This document shows positions 16,015 to 24,802 of a stretch of 64,000 nt of DNA, piece after piece. A program made the translations under genes and the position numbers. Positions within the stretch are counted from its first letter, which is position 1; every line of letters starts with the position of its first letter. The notes beneath the pieces are model-generated. The model searched no databases, was not told where the DNA came from, and saw only the letters and a program-made list of their open reading frames with translations. Source of the stretch: an uncultured Prevotella sp. (GTDB taxonomy: Bacteria; Bacteroidota; Bacteroidia; Bacteroidales; Bacteroidaceae); the NCBI GenBank assembly GCA_937895845.1, contig CALBLK010000076.1, forward strand, positions 40,500 to 104,499, given 5' to 3'.

Positions 16015-16390
16015 CTTCCCGGTAGACATCCTGCTCTGGGTGATGTACCTCGCGCTGCTCGCCGCCATTGTGGTGGCGGTGGCCAGTGTGGTGCGCAGCC
16101 TCCGTACAGGCGGAGGCGGCCCGGTGGCCGCTAATGGTGTGCCTGCCGGGCGCGTGGCCTGGACGGTAGCCGGACTGTGGGCGCTCACCATCGCGCTCAC
16201 ACTCGCCCTGGGTTCCGACAAGCCCTTGCAGGTCAACGGTGCAACTTACACTGAGGCAGTCTGGCTCCGCCTCACGGACATGTTTATCAACACGGCTATC
16301 GTACTTGCCGTTGTGGCTGTGGCGGCTGCTGTCTTCACCGCCACCGGGCTCAACCGCAGGTGGAATGGCCGCAAAAGGCGGACTGCATGA
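16007..16390 (+). CDS. small membrane protein inserted between ExbB and ExbD
   Basis: The 127-residue protein overlaps the end of exbB by eight bases and the start of the first exbD by four. It has three hydrophobic segments (about residues 5-27, 45-65 and 88-110) and basic ends (RRWNGRKRRTA), so it is an integral membrane protein. No family is recognised. Its position suggests an accessory subunit of the proton-channel complex. The order ExbB - small membrane protein - ExbD - ExbD appears to be a cluster type of this phylum, but that is recollection, not a check. Confidence 0.75.
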   Translation: MADFPVDILLWVMYLALLAAIVVAVASVVRSLRTGGGGPVAANGVPAGRVAWTVAGLWALTIALTLALGSDKPLQVNGATYTEAVWLRLTDMFINTAIVLAVVAVAAAVFTATGLNRRWNGRKRRTA

Positions 16391-16920
16391 CCAGGCGATT
16401 CAACTTCCGCCGCAGACGGATGCCCGAACTCAACACCACATCGACGGCCGACATCTCGTTCATGTTGCTCGTGTTCTTCCTGGTGACCACCTCGCTGGGC
16501 ACGGACCGGGGCCTGGGACGCAAGTTGCCGCCTCTGTCCGACGAGAAACAGGAGCACGCCCTCGAGGTGACCAAAGACCAGGTGCTCACGCTGTCGCTTG
16601 ACGGCAATGACCGCCTGACCTGTGACGGACAGCCCATCGGCCGCCGGCAGCTGCGCCGCAGGGTGATGGAGTTTGTGGCCCAGAGGCCGGAAAAGAACGT
16701 CATTGCCATCCATTCCATGCCGCAGACTTCGTATGCCGCTTATTTCCAGCTGCAACACACGGTGGTGACGGCCTACCGCGACCTGCGTGAACAGTGGGCG
16801 CGAAAGCACTTCGGCCGCACCCTCAGCGACTGTTCGGACGAAGAGCGCGAAGCGGTGGCCAAGCGGTTTCCGCAGCGCATAGCCGACACTGTGGGGACAG
16901 AGAAAGGGGGTGGGAAATGA
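16387..16920 (+). CDS. exbD: ExbD/TolR-type biopolymer transport protein (first copy)
   Basis: The 177-residue protein begins at the ATG overlapping the previous stop (ATGA), giving MTRRFNFRRRRMPELNTTST. The basic start, the membrane helix ADISFMLLVFFLVTTSLG with its conserved Asp, and a periplasmic domain with an NVIAIHSMPQTSYAAYF segment are ExbD features. The frame also runs upstream without family similarity, which supports the internal start. It pairs with the ExbB protein to couple proton flow to outer-membrane work. The C-terminal tail (DEEREAVAKRFPQRI) is longer than in enteric ExbD. Confidence 0.88.
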   Translation: MTRRFNFRRRRMPELNTTSTADISFMLLVFFLVTTSLGTDRGLGRKLPPLSDEKQEHALEVTKDQVLTLSLDGNDRLTCDGQPIGRRQLRRRVMEFVAQRPEKNVIAIHSMPQTSYAAYFQLQHTVVTAYRDLREQWARKHFGRTLSDCSDEEREAVAKRFPQRIADTVGTEKGGGK

Positions 16921-17378
16921 GCCTTTTCCGTCGCAACAGCAACAGAATGCCGGGGCTTAACACGGCCTCCATGCCCGACCTGGTGTTCACCGTGCTCTTT
17001 TTCTTCATGATTGTCACCCACCTCCGCGAGGTGCCGGTCAAGGTACACTACCAGGCACCCCGGGCGCAGCGGCTGGACAAGCTGGCAAAGCGCTCGGCCG
17101 TGAGCTATATCTACATAGGCACGCGCGAGGGCGACGCGTCGGGGAAAACGGTCATCCAGCTCAACGACCGTTTTGCCACTGCCGGGGAGATAGCGGGCTA
17201 CATCAGTGCCGAACGGGCCAGAATGACTCCGGAGGACTTGCAGAAAATGACGGTGAGCATCCGCGCCGACCGCGCGACACCCATGGCAGTTATCGCCGAG
17301 GTGAAACAGGCGCTGCGCCAGGCCAACGCGCTCCGCGTCCATTACTCCGCTGACGAGAAGGCCAAGCCGGCGCACTGA
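16917..17378 (+). CDS. exbD: ExbD/TolR-type biopolymer transport protein (second copy)
   Basis: The 153-residue protein starts in the stop of the first copy (ATGA), giving MSLFRRNSNRMPGLNTASMP. It has the basic leader, one membrane helix with conserved Asp (MPDLVFTVLFFFMIVTHL) and a periplasmic domain ending in VIAEVKQALRQANALRVHYS, typical of ExbD. Two different ExbD subunits after one ExbB is usual in Bacteroidota. The two proteins differ clearly from each other, so this is not a recent duplication. Confidence 0.9.
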   Translation: MSLFRRNSNRMPGLNTASMPDLVFTVLFFFMIVTHLREVPVKVHYQAPRAQRLDKLAKRSAVSYIYIGTREGDASGKTVIQLNDRFATAGEIAGYISAERARMTPEDLQKMTVSIRADRATPMAVIAEVKQALRQANALRVHYSADEKAKPAH

Positions 17379-17475
17379 CTTTTTTACAGAAAGCAAATGC
17401 TGGCAACAACCGGCCCCACCGAAGCAAAAAAAATGTCAAACTGTAATTGAAACAATTTGATTTGGTTTTGGTTTG

Positions 17476-17506
17476 TTGTGCGTGTGATTTTTTTTATGTA
17501 CCTTTG
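17476..17506 (+). promoter_or_regulatory. promoter of the Lrp-family gene
   Basis: TTG at 17476-17478 and TACCTTTG at 17499-17506 are 20 bases apart, with the ATG at 17525. Confidence 0.68.
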
Positions 17507-17524
17507 TGGCATAAACTATACATT

Positions 17525-18013
17525 ATGTCATACCAGAAATTAGACAAGCTCGACAAGCAAATCTTGCGCCTCATCGCTGATGACGCGCGCATTCCTTTCC
17601 TTGAGGTGGCCCGTGTCTGTAATGTCAGTGGCGCGGCCATTCACCAGCGTATCCAGAAACTGACCAACAGTGGCATCCTCAAAGGCTCGCAGTTTATCAT
17701 TGACCCCGAGAAGATAGGCTATGAGACGTGTGCCTATATCGGGCTGAACCTCAAGAACCCGGAGCGTTTTGACGAGGTGGTCGACGAGCTCAGGCACATC
17801 CCCGAGGTGGTGGAGTGCCACTACACCACAGGCGACTTTGACATGTTCATCAAGATTTACGCGCTCAACAACCATCACTTGCTCAACATCATCCATGACA
17901 AGCTGCAGCCGCTGGGCCTGTCGCGCAGCGAGACCATCATCTCGTTCAACTCGGCCATTGACCGCCAGCTGCCCATCATGGACATCCCGGCAGCCGAAAC
18001 AGCGGAGGACTGA
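17525..18013 (+). CDS. Lrp/AsnC-family transcriptional regulator
   Basis: The 162-residue protein has an N-terminal helix-turn-helix (KLDKQILRLIADDARIPF through VSGAAIHQRIQKLTNSGILK, about residues 4-55). A C-terminal RAM/AsnC ligand-binding domain follows (about 65-145; VVECHYTTGDFDMFIKIYA). Members sense amino acids or related small molecules. The start is the ATG at 17525 below a clear promoter; the frame upstream is promoter sequence. It stands alone and ends at a 19-base-arm hairpin. Targets cannot be inferred. Confidence 0.93.
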   Translation: MSYQKLDKLDKQILRLIADDARIPFLEVARVCNVSGAAIHQRIQKLTNSGILKGSQFIIDPEKIGYETCAYIGLNLKNPERFDEVVDELRHIPEVVECHYTTGDFDMFIKIYALNNHHLLNIIHDKLQPLGLSRSETIISFNSAIDRQLPIMDIPAAETAED

Positions 18014-18061
18014 GCGGGGCTGGATGTGCGCCCCTTGGGCGCCACAGGCTAAAAGAAATCC

Positions 18062-18113
18062 AAGCAGCCAGGGGAGACAGGCTTTAAAAAGCGACTGTCT
18101 CCCCTGGCTGCTT
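18062..18113. terminator. long bidirectional hairpin between lrp and the efflux operon
   Basis: Arms 18062-18080 and 18095-18113 are a perfect 19-base inverted repeat with a 14-base loop. The minus side is followed by a T-rich run (ATTTCTTTT), so it best serves the efflux operon, with the convergent lrp using the other side. Confidence 0.82.
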
Positions 18114-18177
18114 TAACCTAAGCAGGTCTGTATCTCGTCCTGATGACCGACAGGGGTTGCGGGCCGCGGGCTGCGCG

Positions 18178-19422
18178 TCACAACTTGGCCCGGGCCTTGA
18201 ACCGCGCACGCACCTCGCGCTTGCGCCTGAGGGCACGGATGCGGCCAAGGGCGTAGCGGTGGGCGACGGCCGCCTGGTAGCGGTAGACGGCGCAGGCCAG
18301 CAGGCCATACACGGCCACTTGAATCCAAAGGGCCACATACTCGGTGGCCACATCGTTGAGGGTGGCCCCCATGCTGTTGGTGCGCACAAAGGCGCGGATG
18401 CCAAACGTGGAGGGAAAAAGCCACGAGAACGACTGCCAGAAGACCGGGATGTCACTCTGGGGCCACGACACGCCCGACATGAACAGCAGCGGAACGGAGA
18501 AGAACACCACCAGGAGCAGCACGTTCTCGCGGTAGCGTACAAGGCAAGAGATGGTCATGGCGAAGAAAATGCTGGCCAGGGTGAAAGGCAGAAGGACACC
18601 AAGAAGCTCGCGCCATCCGGCCAGCGTGACAAAGTGGAACAGGCGGGGGACGACGATGGTGAGGTAGCTCCCCATCACGGCATACACCATCAGGTAGAAC
18701 AGCGCCTTGCCGGCTACGATGCAGCCCACGCCCCTGCTGCGGCGCGTCAGCGGCACCAGGAAGCCGTAGTTGTTGCGCTCGCGGGCCGTGCCGGCGGCCA
18801 GTCCCACGCCGAGCACGAGCGACTGCTGGATAATCAGTATCAGAACACCGGGAAGAATGAAGTTGCCATAGCCGCCAGTGGGGTTGAAAACGGGCACCTC
18901 GTCAATGGTCAGCGGATGGGCTGTCAGCTCGTCCTCGCGGGCGGTCTGGTTGCCGGCCAGGGCTATCTGCAACCGGCCGTTCATCGCCGAAGCCACGTTG
19001 CTGGCTGTCTGGAACACCGCCTTGTAGTAGAGCATCAGGCTCATGCTGCAGTAAACGCTCACGGTCGTCTGCTCCATACGGCTGAGCCGCAGTGCAAAGT
19101 CGGACGGAATGTAGTAGATGCCATACACCTCTCCCTTGCTCATCAGCAGCTTGGCCTCGTCCATGGAGGCCACCCTCGCGGCCACGCGAACGTCGGGCGA
19201 GGCGTCACACTGCTGCACAAAGGCGCGGCTGCCTGAGCTGCGGCTGTTGTCGACAACGGCCACGGGCACCTCGCGCACCACCTCGTTGTTGTATATCCAG
19301 GAATAGACCAGGGGGTAGCCCAGCGGCAGGAGTATGAAGAAGATGAGCACACCCTGGTCGCGGAGCGTGTATTTCAGCTCGTTGTGCCAGACTTCGCAAA
19401 TCATTCTGATACGGTTCTTCAT
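18178..19422 (-). CDS. ABC-2 type transporter permease (second of two)
   Basis: The 414-residue protein starts at the ATG at 19422 (MKNRIRMICEVWHNELKY); the open frame upstream runs back into the neighbouring permease gene. It has one N-terminal span (about residues 22-42) and a large periplasmic domain (VPVAVVDNSRSSGSRAFVQ). Five C-terminal spans follow, starting FILPGVLILIIQQSLVLGVG, as in the YhhJ/YbhR family. It ends in a basic tail (RALRRKREVRARFKARAKL). It works with the permease just upstream, the HlyD protein and the TolC protein as an efflux or secretion system. Substrate unknown. Confidence 0.88.
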   Translation of the reverse strand: MKNRIRMICEVWHNELKYTLRDQGVLIFFILLPLGYPLVYSWIYNNEVVREVPVAVVDNSRSSGSRAFVQQCDASPDVRVAARVASMDEAKLLMSKGEVYGIYYIPSDFALRLSRMEQTTVSVYCSMSLMLYYKAVFQTASNVASAMNGRLQIALAGNQTAREDELTAHPLTIDEVPVFNPTGGYGNFILPGVLILIIQQSLVLGVGLAAGTARERNNYGFLVPLTRRSRGVGCIVAGKALFYLMVYAVMGSYLTIVVPRLFHFVTLAGWRELLGVLLPFTLASIFFAMTISCLVRYRENVLLLVVFFSVPLLFMSGVSWPQSDIPVFWQSFSWLFPSTFGIRAFVRTNSMGATLNDVATEYVALWIQVAVYGLLACAVYRYQAAVAHRYALGRIRALRRKREVRARFKARAKL

Positions 19423-19454
19423 CACGGACGGAGTTAGAGTGGTTCTCCCCTGCG

Positions 19455-20615
19455 TCAGGGAAGGTAGACATATTCGGTGACTTCGCGCTTCAGCCGCGAG
19501 AGGAACGGCAGCGGAAGCAGGGCGAAAGCGACGAGCGCGGCCACGTGGGGCCACGCGCAGACAAGGGGAAAGCCGTTGAACACACTCACCTGGTAAACCA
19601 TGAAATGGTGGCGCAGGGGGAACAGCCACGACAAGGCCTGAAGCGGAGTGTCCATCGAAAGCACGGGATAGGCCGAGCCTACAATCGAGAAGCTGAGCAC
19701 ACCCCACAGCGAGCAGACGCTCATGCTGAAGCGCAGTGACGGCATCAGCGCGAAGGCAAAGATGCCGAAGCCCTGCGAGGCCAGCACGGAGAGCAGTCCC
19801 AGCAGCAGCAGGCGGCCGGCGCCTCCGGGGTGGGGGAAGTGCAGGATGTCAAAGACATAGAACATGTAGGCATACATAACGGCGAGGAAGATGAGCGTCT
19901 GCGGCAGCATCTTTCCCGCGAGCGCCTTGACCATGCTTCCGTTGGCGCAGCTGATCCATTCGCGGTTGGTGCCGCCTTTCAGCTCGGTGCCGATGGAATA
20001 GGGGGTGACCAGGAAGATGAACAGCATGATGACACCCGGCAGCAGCATGGTGCTCAGGTAGATGTTGTAGTTGGCCCAGGGGTTGGAAATCTGGTGCAGG
20101 TCGATGGTGATGGGCTGAAGAAAGGCCTTCACCTGCCTGGCTGTGAGACCCTTGGCCGTCAGTGTGGCCTGGCCAACGCCGGCACCGCCGAGCGTGCTCA
20201 CCGTCTTCAGGTCGCGGAAAAGCAGCGCGCCAGACGTGAGCGAGGTCATGCTGTAGTAAATGGAGATGCGGGGCTGGCGGCAGGACAGGAGCTTGTCGGT
20301 GGTGCCTTTGGGATAATAGAGAAAGGCGTAAATCTCGTTGCGCTGGATGGCCTTGCGCGCCTCGGCCACCGAGGGGTAGTGTGCCACCACGTGCGATGAC
20401 TGCATGGCATCGAGCAGGCGCACCAGCTTGCGGCTTGTGGCCGTGTTGTCAAGGTCGACAACCCCCACCGGCATATCCGTCGGCTGCCCCTTGTCCATCA
20501 GCGAGGTGAAGAAGAAGATGACTGCCACGGGGAACACCACCATGCAGAAGGTGTATATTGGGGTGCCCGCCAAGCGCCTGCACTCCCGGCCGGCTATGGT
20601 CAGTATGGCTCTCAT
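19455..20615 (-). CDS. ABC-2 type transporter permease (first of two)
   Basis: The 386-residue protein has the same plan as its downstream neighbour: one N-terminal span (TFCMVVFPVAVIFFFTSLMD), a periplasmic domain with MPVGVVDLDNTATSRKLVRL, and a C-terminal block of five spans beginning MLLPGVIMLFIFLVTPYSIG. The two are paralogues and probably form a heterodimer. Its ATG overlaps the stop of the HlyD gene by four bases. No ATP-binding subunit is encoded nearby. Confidence 0.88.
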   Translation of the reverse strand: MRAILTIAGRECRRLAGTPIYTFCMVVFPVAVIFFFTSLMDKGQPTDMPVGVVDLDNTATSRKLVRLLDAMQSSHVVAHYPSVAEARKAIQRNEIYAFLYYPKGTTDKLLSCRQPRISIYYSMTSLTSGALLFRDLKTVSTLGGAGVGQATLTAKGLTARQVKAFLQPITIDLHQISNPWANYNIYLSTMLLPGVIMLFIFLVTPYSIGTELKGGTNREWISCANGSMVKALAGKMLPQTLIFLAVMYAYMFYVFDILHFPHPGGAGRLLLLGLLSVLASQGFGIFAFALMPSLRFSMSVCSLWGVLSFSIVGSAYPVLSMDTPLQALSWLFPLRHHFMVYQVSVFNGFPLVCAWPHVAALVAFALLPLPFLSRLKREVTEYVYLP

Positions 20616-21604
20616 TTTTTGCCTTTCAACACCAATGACATGCCCGGGCGCAGTCCGTCAATGTGGCTGGTGGGGAGCGCCTTCACCTCAAAGGTCTTCA
20701 GATCATACTGCCCGTTGGCCTTGGTGGCCTTCCAAACGGCGTAGCTGCCCTCGTCTTTCACCGCGGTGACTTTCATCTGCACGTCCTTGTTGAAGGCCGG
20801 GACAAAGGCCGTGAAGCGGTCGCCCACCTTCATGCCGTTCAGCTGGTCCTCGCGCACATTGAACGTTCCCCACAGGTCTTTGAGCACGGACACGGTCATG
20901 ATGGGGGAGCCTGTGCCCACGAGCTCGCCCACCTTGGGGTACACTTCGCTCACCTCGCCCTCCATCTGGGCCGTCTGTACGGTCTCGTGGAGATAGCTGC
21001 TCACCTCGGCCACGGCACCCCTGGCCCTGTTCACCTGTGCGGTAGCGGCCTTTTTCTCCTCGAGCCGCGCGCCGTTGCGCGCCATGTCGTACTGGCTCTG
21101 GGCTGCCTTCGCCTGGGCCTCGAGGGCCTTGTAGTTGGCAAAAGCCTCGTCGCGCTTCTGGGCACTCATCACCCCGGCGTCAAACAGACGCTGCACCCGG
21201 CGGTACGACTTCTCCGCTATCTCCAGCCCGGCCTTGGCCTGCTGGAGCACCTGGAAGGCGCCGCGCACCTGCTCGGCGCGCGCGCCGTTGCGCGCCATCT
21301 CGTCCATGGCCGACGCTGCGTCCTCGGCGCTCCGGGCCTGTTGCATCTTGGCCCGCACGTCGGGAGCGTCGATGATGGCCAGCGTGTCGCCCACTCTCAC
21401 GTAGTCGCCCTCCTTGACCCTGAGCTCGAGGATGCGCCCCGGCACTTTGCTTGACACGCGGTATTCGGTCACTTCGACCTGTCCCTGGATGGTTTCATCC
21501 TCGTTACCCAAGGCGAAGTAGCCGATGGCGGCAACGGTGGCGACCACAGCCGTGAAGCCGGCGGCGGCCATCAGGATATTGCTGTTCTGTGATTTTGTTG
21601 ACAT
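20612..21604 (-). CDS. HlyD/EmrA-type membrane fusion (adaptor) protein
   Basis: The 330-residue protein has one N-terminal span (about residues 11-32). A split lipoyl/barrel-sandwich domain follows (VSSKVPGRILELRVKEGDYV early, GEVSEVYPKVGELVGTGSPI late), separated by a long alpha-helical hairpin rich in Ala/Arg/Gln (about 75-195). The beta-barrel part ends at KTFEVKALPTSHIDGLRPGM. It connects the inner-membrane permeases to TolC. It overlaps the downstream permease and follows the TolC gene by 12 bases. Confidence 0.92.
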   Translation of the reverse strand: MSTKSQNSNILMAAAGFTAVVATVAAIGYFALGNEDETIQGQVEVTEYRVSSKVPGRILELRVKEGDYVRVGDTLAIIDAPDVRAKMQQARSAEDAASAMDEMARNGARAEQVRGAFQVLQQAKAGLEIAEKSYRRVQRLFDAGVMSAQKRDEAFANYKALEAQAKAAQSQYDMARNGARLEEKKAATAQVNRARGAVAEVSSYLHETVQTAQMEGEVSEVYPKVGELVGTGSPIMTVSVLKDLWGTFNVREDQLNGMKVGDRFTAFVPAFNKDVQMKVTAVKDEGSYAVWKATKANGQYDLKTFEVKALPTSHIDGLRPGMSLVLKGKK

Positions 21605-21616
21605 GATACTGATGTG

Positions 21617-23170
21617 TTAGTTGCCGATATGCAGTGTTCCCAATGCCTTTCTCATGCTCGACTCGCTGAGCTTGACGTCTATCTCGGCGTCAATCTTCTG
21701 GGTTTGCGCTTTCAGCCAGGCCGTCTGGGCCTCCATCACGTTGGTGGTGGGCATCACGCCCTCCTTGAATCCGATGCTGGCGCAGCGCAGGTTTTCCTCC
21801 GCCTGCCTGGTGCTGGCCTGGGCCATGGCCAGCCTCTTGGCGGCCTCTCCCATCTTGAAGCGGCTCTGGCTCACCTGGAGGTCCATCTTCTCGCGTGCGT
21901 CGTCCATCTCCAGCCGGGCCATGGCTGTGGCGTTCCTGGCCGCGCGTGCCTTGTAGGTCACGTCGCCCCAGTTCCACACGGGCACGGCAACCAGCACCCC
22001 TACGTTCCACATTCCGCTGAACTTCCGTTGGAACCCGTTGAACAGGTTGGGGTTGCTGACGGAGTATCCGCCCACGAGAGCCACCTTGGGCAGGTTTCCT
22101 GCCTTGATGAGCCGGGTGGCCTGCTCGCTCAGCTCCACTGTGGCCTGTAACATTTTCAGCTCGGGCCGGTTGTCCACCGTGACGCTGCCATTGTCTTGAG
22201 GCAGTGCGGCCGCGCTCTTGCCCGCCAGTTCCTCCTTGTCCTCGTCGGCGAGTGTGATCTGCGTTTCTGCCGGAAGCCCGCACAGCTGGCACAGCAGCAT
22301 CTTGGCCAGGGCCAGCCCGTTGTCCACCTGTGTGAGGGCCATCTCGGCCTCGTTCACCCTGACGGCGACACTCAGGCCGTCCGACCGGGTGGCCACGCCC
22401 TCGCCAATCATCTTGCTGACATCGCCGTTAAATCTTTTCACCAGCTCCAGGTACTGTTCGGCCAGCTTCCGCTTGTGCTTCAGCGACACCACAGTCCAGT
22501 AGGCCTGTTCGGTATTGTAGAGTGTGGCTTGGGCGGCGGCGTCGGCGCTGCTGGCGGCCAGCTGCTCGCCCAGGTCGGCCATCTTGTTCATGGCCGCAAT
22601 GCTTCCGCCCATATAGATGGGCTGGGTGAGCATCACCGAACCGGCGAACATGTTGTGCGTGTCGGTGCGGAAGGCGTCTGCGATGCTCTGTCCCTCGGCG
22701 TTGAGCCGCCCGGCCAGGTTGCCCACCTGGCCCTGGATGCTGCCCATCAGCTGCTGTGTGTTGGTGTTGAATGGAGCCAGGGCGTTGTCAAGCTTGCCTA
22801 TCTGCTCGGGCGTGAGCGACTGTGCGAAGCCCTGGAGCCCCTGTGCTACCCCGTGCGTGGCGGTAGTCCCTATGCCCGAGAGGCGCGCCTTCTGCTCGTC
22901 GGTGAGGATGGAAATCTCCTTGCTTGAGTAGAGGTAGCCGCCCATCACCTGTACCTGGGGCAGGTATTTGGTGCGGGCCGACTTGCGCAGGTTCATGGCT
23001 GCCTCCTGCTTGAGCTTGGCTGTGCCGAGCTGCTTGTTGTTGCTCATGGCCATGGCCAGGCAGCTGTCCAGTGACAGCTGGCGCTGTGCCACGGCTGTGG
23101 CTGGGGCTGCCAGCAACGCCAGCAGGATGGCCATGCCGCTGGCACTGTGTATTCCTGTTCTTGTTCTCAT
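21617..23170 (-). CDS. TolC-family outer-membrane efflux protein
   Basis: The 517-residue protein has a signal peptide (GMAILLALLAAPATAVAQ) followed by LSLDSCLAMAMSNNKQLGTA, the usual start of a TolC-type outer-membrane factor. Long amphipathic helices, a repeated two-half structure and a C-terminal half beginning near VDNRPELKMLQATVELSEQA are also typical. It forms the outer-membrane channel for the HlyD/ABC-2 exporter encoded directly downstream. A central insertion with many Gln and Gly residues (about 110-170) makes it longer than E. coli TolC. Confidence 0.93.
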   Translation of the reverse strand: MRTRTGIHSASGMAILLALLAAPATAVAQRQLSLDSCLAMAMSNNKQLGTAKLKQEAAMNLRKSARTKYLPQVQVMGGYLYSSKEISILTDEQKARLSGIGTTATHGVAQGLQGFAQSLTPEQIGKLDNALAPFNTNTQQLMGSIQGQVGNLAGRLNAEGQSIADAFRTDTHNMFAGSVMLTQPIYMGGSIAAMNKMADLGEQLAASSADAAAQATLYNTEQAYWTVVSLKHKRKLAEQYLELVKRFNGDVSKMIGEGVATRSDGLSVAVRVNEAEMALTQVDNGLALAKMLLCQLCGLPAETQITLADEDKEELAGKSAAALPQDNGSVTVDNRPELKMLQATVELSEQATRLIKAGNLPKVALVGGYSVSNPNLFNGFQRKFSGMWNVGVLVAVPVWNWGDVTYKARAARNATAMARLEMDDAREKMDLQVSQSRFKMGEAAKRLAMAQASTRQAEENLRCASIGFKEGVMPTTNVMEAQTAWLKAQTQKIDAEIDVKLSESSMRKALGTLHIGN

Positions 23171-23225
23171 TTGTCCTTGCCTTTCTTCTGTTTGGCTGTT
23201 GCGGCTGACGCGGTGCGCCGCGGTG

Positions 23226-24098
23226 TCATTTCACCGTGAACGTGCGCGACCCAATCATGTTCCCGTCTGTGAAAACGCTCACGTGGTAGGTGCCGGCGCT
23301 GAGGTATTCGGTGACGTTCCAGTAGGTGGTCACGCTGATTTCCTCGCCGGTGTACTCCACGCTTTTCTTCATGGAGTAGGCGATGTTGCGCGATTCGTAG
23401 CTGAAGGTGCCGCCGTTGCTCAGCACCTCACCGGTGGGCTTGGCGATGCGGACGTAGAATGTGCGCATGCCGTTGGCGGCCGTCACGTTCTTTGCCACGT
23501 TGAAGGTCACCTCTATGGTCTTGCAGTCTTTGATTTTCTTGGCTCTCTTTCCGTTCTTCTTTTTCGTGGCCATGCTGATGTTGGTTGCGTCAAGCTGGGC
23601 GGCGATGGCCACCTTTTCCGACAGTGAGGCCCGCTCGCTGCTCAGTCCCTGTATCTGCTGCGTGGCCTGTGCATACTGCCCTTTGATGCGCGTGTTCTCC
23701 CTTGCCAGGTTCTGGTTGGCCCTGTTCAGCGAGTCAATCTGCAGCACATAGCTCCTCAGCACAGCCCTCACGGTGGCCAGCTCTTTCTTGAGCCGGGCTA
23801 TCTCGCGGGCGTCGCTGCTCTTCACTTGCTTCAGTTCGGCAAGCAGTTGCTGTGTGCGCAGCTGCTCCTGGGTGAGCTGTGCCACAATGGAATCGTTGTT
23901 AATCTGGGTTTTCATCTCGCTGTACTGGCGGGCGAACTGCTCGTACTCGTTTTCCATCTCTTTCTTGTCGAGTGCCGCCAGCTCCTGCATCTCTTTGTTG
24001 GCTTGCCGCTGCTCGCTCAGACTAAACAGAAGATAGGCAACGCCTCCGGCCAGAAGGAGGATGACAATCGCCAGTGGGATAACAATCTTTTTATTCAT
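23226..24098 (-). CDS. membrane-anchored coiled-coil protein, unknown function
   Basis: The 290-residue protein has one membrane span at residues 5-27 (IPLAIVILLLAGGVAYLLFSL) and a long coiled coil at about 28-170. A basic linker (KKKNGKRAKKIKDCK) and a C-terminal beta-rich domain of about 100 residues follow. The domain shows IEVTFNVAKNVTAANGMRTF and GTYHVSVFTDGNMIGSRTF, resembling an Ig-like or carbohydrate-binding fold. Such proteins occur widely in Bacteroidales without an assigned role. It is the gene before tolC, 55 bases upstream, so it may belong to the efflux operon. The C-terminal domain is probably periplasmic. Confidence 0.8.
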   Translation of the reverse strand: MNKKIVIPLAIVILLLAGGVAYLLFSLSEQRQANKEMQELAALDKKEMENEYEQFARQYSEMKTQINNDSIVAQLTQEQLRTQQLLAELKQVKSSDAREIARLKKELATVRAVLRSYVLQIDSLNRANQNLARENTRIKGQYAQATQQIQGLSSERASLSEKVAIAAQLDATNISMATKKKNGKRAKKIKDCKTIEVTFNVAKNVTAANGMRTFYVRIAKPTGEVLSNGGTFSYESRNIAYSMKKSVEYTGEEISVTTYWNVTEYLSAGTYHVSVFTDGNMIGSRTFTVK

Positions 24099-24276
24099 GT
24101 CAGCTACTTTATAGTTCTAAAAATGTGAATCGGTTTGACACGCTTTTACGCGCTGCAAATGTAGGCCTTTTCAGCGAGACGGCAAAGTAAATGGCCTTTC
24201 CGAGTTTGTAAAGGTCTTTAAAATTAAGAATAATACGGAAAAAATGGACAAATTTTACATTCTTTTCCCCATGCCC

Positions 24277-24756
24277 CTACGCTTTCACATAGTCTGCAAA
24301 GGCGTAGCGGAAGGCGTGTCTCTCGTCCGTGCCGTGCTCTTCACGGGCGGTTTCTTTCCATGTGTCGTAAGGCGGGAAGAATGTGTCGGCCTGCGCCGGC
24401 GTGTCGTCCACCTCGGTCAGGCACAGCCTGTCGGCCAGCGGGAGGGCCTGCTCGTACACCCTTGCGCCGCCGATAATGTAAACATCCTCGTCGGGCTTGC
24501 AGTGTGACAGGGCCTCGCCGAGCGAGTGGTAGGTGTCGCATCCGCGAAAAGCGGCCTGTGTGCGGCTGAGCACAATGTTGCGGCGGTTGGGCAGCGCGCC
24601 CTTGGGCAGACTCTCGAAGGTGTGGCGCCCCATGATGATGGTGTGGCCTGTGGTGAGTGCCTTGAAGCGTTTCAGGTCGTTTGGCAGCCAGTAGATGAGC
24701 TTGTTCTGGTAGCCGATGGCGCGGTTGCGGGCCACGGCTGCAATGATAGAGAGCAT
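24277..24756 (-). CDS. folA: dihydrofolate reductase
   Basis: DHFR reduces dihydrofolate to tetrahydrofolate with NADPH. The 159-residue protein shows AAVARNRAIGYQNKLIYWLP, the conserved acidic residue in LPNDLKRFK, GHTIIMGRHTFESLP, and IIGGARVYEQALPLADRL. It is chromosomal DHFR of normal length. It follows thyA by 46 bases, the common thyA-folA arrangement, which restores the tetrahydrofolate consumed by thymidylate synthase. Trimethoprim would be the classic inhibitor; resistance cannot be judged by eye. Confidence 0.96.
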   Translation of the reverse strand: MLSIIAAVARNRAIGYQNKLIYWLPNDLKRFKALTTGHTIIMGRHTFESLPKGALPNRRNIVLSRTQAAFRGCDTYHSLGEALSHCKPDEDVYIIGGARVYEQALPLADRLCLTEVDDTPAQADTFFPPYDTWKETAREEHGTDERHAFRYAFADYVKA

Positions 24757-24802
24757 TTTTCTGATAATGTTGAATTTGAAATGTTGGGTGACGAATGGCC
24801 GC

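Noticed and set aside
15169..17378. MotA-like gene as a flagellar motor
   Set aside because: The two following ExbD proteins and the absence of flagellar genes identify an Exb-type motor.
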